A stretch of 64,000 nt of DNA, taken from positions 1 through 64,000 of the forward strand of contig NW_019174062.1 in assembly GCF_001642475.1 (NCBI RefSeq). The letters run 5' to 3'. A program made the translations under genes and the position numbers. The DNA comes from Fonsecaea monophora (taxonomy: Eukaryota; Ascomycota; Eurotiomycetes; Chaetothyriales; Herpotrichiellaceae). Under the pieces are notes generated by a model. It searched no databases. It was not told the DNA's origin and saw only the letters and a program-made list of their open reading frames with translations. Positions 33,608 to 43,011 of this stretch are shown here, in pieces (the first letter of the stretch is position 1; each line of letters opens with the position of its first letter).

Positions 33608-34915
33608 TCATTGAGACTCGGCCTTGACAGCCAATCGGTGAGACGTGCGTAGCAAGATATCCTGCAGCTCATCCAAATAATCCCCGTCTGCGTAGTCATC
33701 CTTTCCAAGGTCCATATATCCCTGGGGCGCGGCATCCCGAGGAACAATACCGAACGATCGCCCTGTCATGAGGTTTTTTTTAGTCCTGCACGGCTTGAAC
33801 TGACAATGCTGACAAAATGATGCTCACCATTTATCGATGGATCAGAGGCGATTTTGATCCATGCGCCAGCTGCGTCCTTGGCTTCGGCAAAAACGATCCC
33901 TTTGCTTTTGCAGTACTCTTGTACCGTGGGGCTGAGGATCGTGGTGGCCACATACCTGCGATGAAAAGAGTCAGAATCGGAGATCGGTCTCGCTCAGCTA
34001 TCAAGGAGCGACTTGCCATGGCCCAGTGAGGTTCATGCGAACCCCATCGACAACGGTGGTCCTTCGAATGCATCTCATCAAACCCCGACACCCCCATTTC
34101 GATGCCATGTACTGGGGAATGCCAGGGACATCGAGGAATCCCACGAGGCTTGCGTTCACGATGAGACAGCGATCGTGACTTGCGTCAAGGGGATGCTTCA
34201 CGAAGTAGTGGCGGGCCAACTTCATCGTGTACATGACTCCGAGGAGGTCAATGTTGACAATCTTTAGCTGGGGCTTGACCGGCTCGTCCGTGTCTGTCAC
34301 TATATCAGAATCATTTTCGCCGTCATGGGCATCACGCTCCAGCCCATGCTCGCACCTTCGATGGTGAAGGCATCATCCGGCCCACTGATGCCGGCATTGG
34401 CGACGACAACGTCGATGCTCTTCCTGGGAGAGGAACTCAGAGCGAGCTTGAACATGGCCAGCTGGTCCTCCCAGGACGTGACATCGCAGCGAATGAATTT
34501 GGCGTTCCTGATCCGACGGTTAGCTAGATCGATGTCTCGGCAAAGACAGGAAAGACTGATGCTGAGTTCGACACCAACATCACGAACGTACGGGGCCAGT
34601 TCTGCCTCCAGTTTCGTTCCGCTCTCTTCATCCAGGTCTCCAAAGGTGACGTGGGCTCTTAAGAAACTCGTTAGCGTAGAATATATGGGGATGGACCAGT
34701 AAGAATAATGCTTGCCCTGCTGCGACAAAAGCCCGAACTCCCTCCTCACCCATCCCCTTTGCACCTGCCACGATTTATTAGTTGATGACTATTCGTTGGT
34801 AATGTATTATATCAGACGAACCACCAGTAATGACGACACCCTTGCCCTCGAGGTTTGTCGGCGGAGCAACATTCTTGTAATCGACAACACCCTTTTGATA
34901 CGCAGCGTAAGCCAT
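33608..34915 (-). CDS. Short-chain dehydrogenase/reductase
   Basis: Seven exons (34915-34822, 34764-34716, 34657-34592, 34507-34356, 34299-34017, 33955-33828, 33762-33608) give 308 residues. The cofactor motif is TGGAKGMG (about 30-37), FGDLDEES contains the acidic residue that favours NAD(H), and NAGISG follows. The catalytic Ser is in VNASLVGF and Tyr/Lys are in YMASK (about 183-187). It is a classical SDR that would oxidise a secondary alcohol or diol to the ketone, or the reverse. Two introns, 34658-34715 (GCAAGC) and 33956-34016 (GCAAGT), need GC donors to keep the reading frame. It is divergent from the lactamase-fold hydrolase at 287 bp and is well placed to feed a ketone to the Baeyer-Villiger enzyme. 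Confidence 0.93.
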
Positions 34916-35202
34916 GGTGTGCTGTTCTTCCTTTGGTACCGATCTAGGCTGACGAGAAGAAGGGAGTTTTAAGTGAAGGGTCCTTTTGAACGAGCAAGGT
35001 GAGGCCGACGTCTAGAGTGATATTGAAGATCTTTGTCCGAGGAGCCATCGGCGCCGAACGAGCTGGGCACAAGGTTGATTATGACCGAGGGATCGGTCCG
35101 ACCTTTGAAGAGAGGTTGAAAAGGGACGAACGAGTGAAAACAGGAGCTCCAAGATCAAGGACAGCTGTTTTCAGGTGCTTCTGCATTTCTGTTTGCTCCA
35201 TC
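34916..35202. promoter_or_regulatory. Divergent promoter of SDR and MBL-fold hydrolase
   Basis: This short 287-bp shared region contains the dyad GACCGA-GGGA-TCGGTC at 35083-35098, overlapping TCGGTCCGA at 35093-35101, and CGGCGCCG near 35050-35057. CGG/CCG half-sites suggest a Zn2Cys6 target. Confidence 0.55.
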
Positions 35203-36255
35203 ATGGCGACCAATTCACCCGCTCTGAATATTCCTCATTCGCTGTCCACCGTTTCTGTCTCGGTGATTGAGACAACTTCACGAATCATTGCAAAAACAAA
35301 TATCGTCGTCCAGCCGCATATTCAGGGCCATGACGAGTTCAACTGCCCTTGCTATTCCTTCCTCATCGACCACAAGGGAACGGGGAAAAAGATTCTTTTT
35401 GACCTAGGAATCCGAAAGGACCCCGAGAATCTCTCGCCCAGAACATACGCGTTCACCAAGGCGATGACCATTGTATCGGAACAGAATGTGGCGGACATCC
35501 TAGGGGACAAGGTGTCCGAGATCTCCGAGATCATCTGGTCACATCATCATTTCGATCACATAGGAGATCCGTCAACGTTTGCGTCCTCGACCAATCTTGT
35601 CGTGGGGCCCGGTTTCAAGGACGAATTCCTGCCCGGTTACCCAGCTAACGAGGAATCGTGGATAAAGGAGAGCGACTATGCCGGCCGTGAACTGGTCGAG
35701 GTGAATTTCAAGAAGGAGGGTCTGAAATTGGGCCAATATGACGCCTTGGACTATTTTGGAGATGGATCCTTCTACCTTCTCGATTGCCCTGGGCATACCG
35801 TTGCTCATATCATGGGTTTGGCTCGGACCACACCTGACAGCTTCGTCCTCATGGCTGCTGATTGTTGTCATCACGGTGGAGAGTTTCGACCGAACCCATA
35901 CGATCCGTTGCCTGACTCGATCGATCTACCTGCGACTGGCCAACGTACAGCACGAGTTCATCGAACGTCCTGCCCTGGTTCGCTGTTCTTGAAGCTGCAT
36001 CCCAAGAATTCTCCGACGGAGCCCTTTTATGAACTCATCAATCCACGTAACTCTGACACGGTCCGCGAGGCGATGCGAAGCCAACGGAAGCTGGAGGAGT
36101 TTGACGCCAGTGACGACGTGCTGGTTCTCACGGCCCACGACTCGGACGCGGCCGAGATTATCGATCTATATCCCAAGACGATCGATGACTGGAAAAGTAA
36201 AGATTGGAAACGGCAACTTCACTGGGCATTTCTCAATGATTTCCAAGTCGAGTAA
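35203..36255 (+). CDS. Metallo-beta-lactamase-fold hydrolase (possible lactonase)
   Basis: Intronless, 350 residues. The frame is open upstream to 34999, but MATNSPALN at 35203 is chosen because the fold begins soon after and the upstream part is low-complexity promoter-like sequence. The metal motif HHHFDHIGD (about 114-122) is the HxHxDH signature. DCPGHTVAHIMGL gives the next metal His, ADCCHHGGE the bridging Asp, and LTAHDSD near the C-terminus the last His. The layout resembles acyl-homoserine-lactonase and fungal thioesterase-type members. In this cluster a lactonase acting after the Baeyer-Villiger step is attractive but unproven; a thioesterase is the main alternative. Confidence 0.9.
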   Translation: MATNSPALNIPHSLSTVSVSVIETTSRIIAKTNIVVQPHIQGHDEFNCPCYSFLIDHKGTGKKILFDLGIRKDPENLSPRTYAFTKAMTIVSEQNVADILGDKVSEISEIIWSHHHFDHIGDPSTFASSTNLVVGPGFKDEFLPGYPANEESWIKESDYAGRELVEVNFKKEGLKLGQYDALDYFGDGSFYLLDCPGHTVAHIMGLARTTPDSFVLMAADCCHHGGEFRPNPYDPLPDSIDLPATGQRTARVHRTSCPGSLFLKLHPKNSPTEPFYELINPRNSDTVREAMRSQRKLEEFDASDDVLVLTAHDSDAAEIIDLYPKTIDDWKSKDWKRQLHWAFLNDFQVE

Positions 36256-37702
36256 CCTACATCACCGTTAGGTATATAGGCCATGAGGAGACAGCATAGA
36301 CGTTAGCGTTCAAGCTCCAGTACTAGCGATAGAGGGTTATAAAGCGCCATAGTGGTATCGATTGGGCGCGAGATGCCCTGCCCCGACTGGCTTCAACCAT
36401 GGTGTTCATGTACAGGGAGCAGTTGATGGAATGGACGAGGGCTCCTAGCTGACCTTGGGCCGCTGATATCCTCATGTTATCGATTGTTGAGCCTGTAATG
36501 AAGTTCTCTGAGACATGTTTCGTCCTTGTCTGGCGGGCTCAACGAACCCTTTCCTTCAGGGGCACCAGGGGCGAGGGATACGAGTAGATGCATGCCATGC
36601 CCAGCACGTGAGTTTGATAAGTCTCCACTCGGTATCAGAACATCCCGGAACCGAGTCACTTCCACAGCGAAGATAGAAAGGAGAAAAAAGCCAGAGATTA
36701 CCCCTGTAATTAGCGTTACCTACAGGTTATAGGCCATGTCCTGGAAAGGAGTATGATTCTTCTGAAGAGAAATGCAGGTTTTGGTGATTTGATAGGGCGA
36801 TCGTGTCATTGAACAAAGCATAGCAATGGTGAAGATGGAGATGCAAAACTGGAAATGGGATTTATTTAGTCGATGCCAAGTCATTGGCTGTTCGGGTTGT
36901 GGAATAAAACTTCACCGAGTGTCAGCCCCTAGAACGACACCGCCATTGGTAGACAGAGGTGCCTAGAGGCCCGTAGCGTGCCCACCGAGTCCGTTGCCAG
37001 TTGGTGAGTTAGCTAAGGTTACGGGCGATGAGCGGCACCTAGCGATGTCCACTGGTCGCCCAGATCTCGCTTGGCCTGGGCATTGTTTTTGGGCTCCGCT
37101 CCTCCCCAATCTAGGCATCATCTATTCTACCAAACGCCCTGGGAAATGTCCATCGCAAATTTATCCTCATCCCACCCGCTAACCCACCCCCGTATCCGAT
37201 CCCATGAAACGATTGTTTATTATATCTTTCGAAAAATCCGCCATAGATGTCTTTCTCTATAGAGTTTCTCCCTGCCCTTTGTTGGTTCAGGGCAATTTCC
37301 TTCTTCTTTCGCGGGCCTTGTTCCTGCTTTGAGTGCTACTAGGTCTTGATTAATACATTCACATACTTCATTTCACTTCTTGCTCAGTTCACGCGTACCA
37401 AACATTTCTTAACGTCTTCAGCCATTATCACACGCGGACATTCTGCCAGACCTCTATTCTCCTCCAAATTCCCCTTGGTATCGGAGTTTGCTAGCCCAGC
37501 GGAGTCCAGAGCTGAAATACAGTAAGCCCTTTCTGCGGCAATACGAGTACACAAATCCATCCCGAACGCCTCCATCCTAACTCAGTCCGAGGATTGTACA
37601 GCCTCGAGCGACCCACACAAACCCTACTACGAGTCGCAGATCCTTCCAGCATCAGAGATCTTTCGGAGACTGCGCTGTGCTTCGTCGTGGTGCATCTTCG
37701 CA
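36256..37702. other. Gene-free stretch upstream of DHA transporter
   Basis: About 1.45 kb with no recognised coding exon. The last 300 bp before 37703 are CT-rich, as in fungal promoters and leaders. Confidence 0.5.
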
Positions 37703-39594
37703 ATGGGTCTGTTCGGCAAAAAGACAACGAGCTCAGCTTCAAGCCCCGTCGAGCCAGCCCAACGAGCCAATGTCGAATCCGAAGATGCCGCTGTCGTACC
37801 CAGCCTGAGTGTATCGGAGGCAGATTCATTGGAGAAGAGTAGAGATTTAGAGACAACCATGGTGGATGAGAAAGGGCCCGAGGCCAACCAGAAGATACAG
37901 GATGCTTCCCCAGTTGCGAACGACAATGCCGACTCTTCGCAAGGAACAGCGTACCTACCGTCAGAAAAAGAGGGGAAGACCCAAGAGGATGTTCAGGTTG
38001 AGAGTGATACAAAGAGCACCAGTTCCGTGAGTGTGGTTGGTCCCGCGGGCCCAGGCGACGATGATGAAGTAGTCTATCCAGGCGGAGTGAAACTGGCACT
38101 GATCTGCCTGGCACTTTGTCTGTCGGTGTTCTTGGTCGCGTTGGATAACACCATTATTGCAACGGCCATCCCCAAAATTACAGATCACTTCAAGTCCTTG
38201 GGCGATGTCGGTTGGTATGGATCGAGTTATCTGCTCACCACTTGCGCTTTGCAGTTGTTCTTTGGAAAGTAAGTGCCCATGCAGATCACGCCGGCGGCCA
38301 TGGCTAAGTTTATGTCACAGGCTGTACACCTTTTACTCTATCAAGACAGTATATCTGGTCTCCATTGTCATTTTCGAGGTTGGGTCGGCCGTTTGTGGTG
38401 GCGCTCCGACCTCCGATGCACTGATCGTCGGTCGTGCGATAGCCGGTGTCGGTTCGGCTGGCATTTTCAGTGGTGCGTTGGTGATTATCGCATACACTGT
38501 CCCGCTAAAGAAACGACCCATCTACACTGGTATCATTGGAGCAATGTATGGGATTGCCTCTATTGCCGGTCCGTTGCTGGGTGGTGCCTTTACAGATGGG
38601 CCAGGTTGGCGTTGGTGCTGTAAGTGACCTTTAACGGATGTCTATCCTGTCCCGGCTGATCGATTGTTTAGTTTACATCAACCTCCCTCTTGGTGGCGTT
38701 ACGCTCGTGGTGATTTTCATCTACTTCCACTCTCCGGTTCGTAAGGCTGAGCAGAAAGTACCACTTCGAGAACGTGCGCACCAGCTTGACCTGGGCGGCA
38801 CTGCGCTCTTCATTATCGCCATTGTGGTCTGCCTGCTTGCCTTGCAATGGGGTGGCTCTACCTATGCTTGGTCAAACTGGCGGATCATTCTGTGTCTCGC
38901 ATTGTTCGGCGTACTTACCATCGTCTTCGTCATCCACCAGTACTTTATGAAGGAATATGGCACCATTCCTTTCAATATCATCTCGCAACGAAGCGTGGCA
39001 TCTGCATGTTGGTTCTCATTTACCCTGGGTGCCTCATTCTTCGTTCTGATCTACTGGGTCCCGATCTGGTTCCAAGCCATCAAAGGTGCATCTGCGTTCA
39101 AATCGGGGATTATGTGCTTGCCCATGGTCCTGGCCCTTGTCCTGGCAAACATCGCCACCGGGGTGGGCACGACAGCGATCGGGTACTACGCTCCGTTCTA
39201 TTTTGGATGTGTGGTTCTCTCTGCTATTGGGTCAGGTCTTTTGACGACTTTTGAGACCACTACCGGCCATGAGAAGTGGATTGGATATCAAGTCATATAC
39301 GGTTTTGGGGTTGGCCTTGGCATGCAACAAGCTCTCATCACCGTCCAGACCGTTCTCCCTTTGAAGGATGTGCCAACTGGGACTGCGATGGTCATGTTTA
39401 TGCAAACATTTGGCGGCGCCTTGTTTGTCTCGGTTGCCCAAAACATCTTTAACAACCGACTCATGTCAGAAATCCCTAAACTGGCTCCAGGGATCGATCC
39501 GGCCATTATCTTGCACGTCGGAGCGACGAGTCTCAAGGAACAGATCCCAAAAGCGCCTTGGCTGGGGTACAGACGGCGTACAATACCTCGTTGA
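37703..39594 (+). CDS. MFS drug/toxin exporter (DHA2 type), C-terminus frameshifted
   Basis: Three exons (37703-38268, 38321-38619, 38672-39594) read as 595 residues. A ~130-residue acidic, Ser-rich cytoplasmic leader precedes the first membrane segment. The 14-segment DHA2 signature LDNTIIATAIPKITDHF is followed by GRAIAGVGSAGIF and GPLLGGAFTDGPGWRWCFYI. The family exports drugs, fungal metabolites or siderophores. The frame ends at LGYRRRTIPR (39594), but the +2-shifted frame from about 39555 continues with family-like sequence SALAGVQTAYNTSLTQTWYI and a final membrane segment, stopping at 39704. The shift falls near a CCCAAAA run. So either the last segment is lost in this strain or the run is miscalled. 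The N-terminal part is otherwise intact. Confidence 0.88.
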
Positions 39595-39704
39595 CGCAGA
39601 CATGGTATATTGCCGTGGCGATGACTTGTCTGCAGCTCATCGGGGCTGTATTTGTCGAGTGGAAGAGTGTCAGGGGCATGCAGCCTGGAGGTATAGCCGC
39701 ATAG
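39595..39704 (+). pseudogene. Displaced C-terminal reading frame of the DHA2 transporter
   Basis: In the frame offset from the main gene, codons from about 39555 to the TAG at 39702-39704 encode AYNTSLTQTWYIAVAMTCLQ and a further ~25 residues ending GMQPGGIAA, the expected last helix and tail. No GT-AG pair joins the frames, so a one-base change near 39546-39554 is the simplest cause. Confidence 0.7.
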
Positions 39705-40872
39705 GGACCACTGATGAAGCCCTACGCTTGAGTTTTTTGTTGAGCATTTTTGCCGGGAGTTGGCGGCGATATCATGCTGGCGATTTGCATGTTGTGCATC
39801 TATGTCCAATGTTTGAGTTGCATTGGAAAAGCGAGCAATTGACCACTGCAAGGTCTTGGATATGGTCCTATGGTGGTTGATGCTCACGATATGGGGTGTC
39901 GTGAATCCCACTATTTCACGACTGGATAGACTAGACATACAGATTTGTCGGGACAGGAAGACGTCCTTGCTCTTGAATCTGGAAAAGTTGACCACCATGC
40001 TGAGATCTTTCCACTTCTCAAAAATCGAGCATATATTGCCTTGCTTGTTCACAGCGAGTATACTTCTTAGAGGCATGCTCGCCATCACCTCTGTCACCGT
40101 GGCTAATTCCTTTCATGCTCGACCCAAGGATGCTGGTGTGAGGGGCGGAGGAAATCGAGACGGCAGTTCAGGTTGTGTTCTGTTGCCTTAACCACTCGTG
40201 GTCAATGTTCCTGTCGAGCGGGCAGGTGATGACATCCATGTAGATTCGTCCGCAGACTTCTTGTCTCCTCGAACAACATCCACCCGCGCTGGCGTCCTAA
40301 AACGGCGAACGGTATCGTCCCTGACCGTGTCCCTCTCCATCTCCGCCTCCATCTCCGTGATCTTTGACTCTGACTGACTCCGCCCGACATCACTCTCGGT
40401 CCTCGATCCCAATCTCGGCGCGGTCAATCCTCGCCTATTAGCCAGCCAGCCATCCCTGAAACCGTGCACTTGCATTCGATTGATGTGGTTGGACACTGTT
40501 TCCTTGTCGCGTCGTGTCGTAAATCAGCGACGTCATCGTCGGATTGACTTGGATGATTTGGTGGTCGAGATGCCAATTACTTCGAATGCGTACGTAATGC
40601 GACCATTTCAGTCTTCATCGTCGATATATGATCCTTGGGTTTCCTTCCTTCCTTCCTTCCTTGGTTTTAGCTTTAGCTTTACTTCTCAGGTAGATCTTGT
40701 CGGGGGTTTCACATTGCTATAACTTACCATCCATACCATAGCTTGGGCTCAATGGCCACTCACATAAAGACGGATCATCCTTTCCCATTCCTGACAATCT
40801 TTAAATTCATTTCCTCCTCGGAGAGCTGAGTCTTTTTTTTTTTTTTTGACATGGCCAATCTCGAGTGGGATT
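39705..40872. other. Gene-poor region with TTCC microsatellite
   Basis: No recognised gene. It contains a (TTCC)n tract at about 40641-40662 and a 15-T run at about 40833-40847. Confidence 0.5.
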
Positions 40873-40980
40873 TCATTTCTTGTGCAGACCAGGCACGTAC
40901 ACGTGGCGGAGGTATATGCCGTAGATGCTCAGGAAGATGGACACGACGCCCGAGTACCAGATGGAGACGCAGATGAACAT
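40873..40980 (-). CDS. Possible 35-residue single-pass membrane micropeptide
   Basis: Reading from ATG at 40980: MFICVSIWYSGVVSIFLSIY, then GIYLRHVYVPGLHKK and TGA at 40873. A ~20-residue hydrophobic helix is followed by a basic tail, the usual layout of tiny tail-type membrane proteins. The ~200 bp upstream are CT-rich (a fungal leader feature) with TATAAA at about 41180-41187 in a suitable position. The frame is also open upstream for 10 codons after a CAAAAG acceptor-like site, so the true protein may have another exon. Downstream lies a poly(A)-like tract. I recognise no family; coding status is tentative. Confidence 0.4.
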   Translation of the reverse strand: MFICVSIWYSGVVSIFLSIYGIYLRHVYVPGLHKK

Positions 40981-43011
40981 CTTGTTTTCTTGGATTGGCT
41001 CCGAGGTCTTTTGAAGGAATGAATAAGAAGTTGGAGTGATTGAGAGGGGTAGAGAGACAGTGAATGGAAGAGGTAGAGGTTTAATGAGTGAGTGGTGGGA
41101 GAGAAACCAATGAGTTATACTGTATTGATCACACTCTTGTGGAGGGTATAGAGAGAGGGATCAATCGAGGAAAGAAGCCCTTTATAAATTGCAGAATAAC
41201 GCTGAAAATGATGATGATGATGATGACTGAAAATAAATGAAACGCGATCAAAATTCCTCCTTCCATGGACCCATATAGACCCTCCCCCCTCCCCCTTTTT
41301 TTTTTTTAATTCTCTCGTTCGGGGTTCATAGCTTACCTAGCCTACCAACCGTTGGTTTTATCCACAACACAATTTATGAGGGACCACGGAGCTTTGCATT
41401 ACTCGTTCCAGCACACACTCCCCCCGTATGGAGTGCAGTGCGAGAGATCAAACGGGTGGGTTGGTGGGGGAATGAGTGGATATTCTCGTGCGAGACAGAG
41501 GTCGGCCTCGGCGTCCTAAATACGAGTAATGTTGACGGACGACGGGTACGATGGTTGGGTACATACCCCAGGCACCCGTGGCACACACATACATGCTTAG
41601 ATGAGTATCTCGGATGTACAAGTGTGTCTGGGAGAGTTTGCTCGTGCTGGCACCACTCACGGCATCGAGACGGTCCTCGTTGATCGTCATGGTCGTCAGC
41701 TTGTAAATCAGTGGTGGTAGGGTATGACGGCTTAGGTAAACATACAAATAGCACCTCTACAAGTGGTATAGTCCATCGACGTGTGTGCCCCAGCTCTGCT
41801 CTCTGGTTGGTGGTGGTCAACTCGTGCCTGGTACGGAAGACCTGGAAATGTTTTGTTCAGATGCACAGTTGGAGCCCGGACCCGACGCCCTTCCGCGGTC
41901 CGGGATCCAGTCATTTCATTACGAGCAATGCAAAGTCGCGGATGAAATGGACCTGTGCTTTCATGGGGGATCGAAGTGATCGAATTTGATCGAAGTTCTT
42001 GATTGATTGATTGATTGCTCAGAACTTTTTTTTCTTCTTGCCGAGGAGGGATCAAGAGGATCCAATCTCGCTCGGCACGTCGGGAACAAAAACTCCACGC
42101 GAAACGAAATCACAAGCACGAACAGGCCCCGAGCCAGCCGGGAAGGGGGGTCAAATCAGAATGGCACTCATACTTTGTAGATCCCCTTTGACGTTTTATG
42201 GGCGTTTCTCATCTACAAGTACAGGTATGTGAAACTAGTAATTGGTCAGGCACTCGCTCTTCGGAAGCCGAGCCTGACATATATACCGAACTGATGCGCG
42301 ATATATAAATACCGTGCATGCATGCATGAAACAAGGCTTGGGAACGGATGTCAAGTCCGTGATCCTTGTCGCGCTTTGTTGCCTTGGTCTCTGACCTTAA
42401 GTACTACCTACCTGCTCGTATGTACTATTGGGGATTTCTTCATCGCGTTCTCGGTGCCTCTACCGTGTTCTTGTTCCAGAGTACAAGCTCCGGCGACATC
42501 GAGGCCGATGGCAGACCAGAGTGGGTTGGGAATGATTCCAGAAAACATGCAAGTACGAGTAGTCAAAGTATGTCAAGCACAACTCCTACTCTCGTGTAAG
42601 TTCAGCAAATCGTATTAGTCACACAGCTTCTATTGTCTGGATATGTTCTCCTCCGGTGCTTGAGCCAATCAGAGGCACGTATGATATGGGTGGGTCTCAC
42701 AGCCAGCTACAGCCAATCAGATGCTGTCAACGACTGTGTATCAGTGCCTCGTACTCGCATCAAGTTCGAGGCTGATAACGATCCGATATGATCCTCAGAT
42801 CAAAACCACTCACCTCGGTCAAGACATTGGCATCTGGCTCATCTCTGTGGTCAGAATTGTCTCATCTTACGAAGGTTGGGGTATAACAATACTAACTTGC
42901 AGCTGGTCACCCCTCCAATATTAGTCCAGGAACCTCGGTTCTCAGTTGACACACCAGCAATAAACAACCCACAAAAAGATAAAAGCCTCGCCCATCTCGC
43001 CATGCCAAAAG
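40981..43011. other. Gene-free stretch before TF3
   Basis: About 2 kb without recognised exons. It has short microsatellites: (ATG)n about 41208-41226, (GATT)n 42001-42016 and GCATGCATGCATG about 42316-42328. The final ~200 bp should hold the TF3 promoter. Confidence 0.5.
41180..41187 (-). promoter_or_regulatory. TATA-like element for the micropeptide ORF
   Basis: TTTATAAA lies about 200 bp upstream of the ATG at 40980, followed by a pyrimidine-rich leader. Confidence 0.35.

Noticed and set aside
39288..40097. Long minus-strand frame overlapping the transporter 3' end
   Set aside because: Antisense to conserved coding sequence and without recognisable domains.
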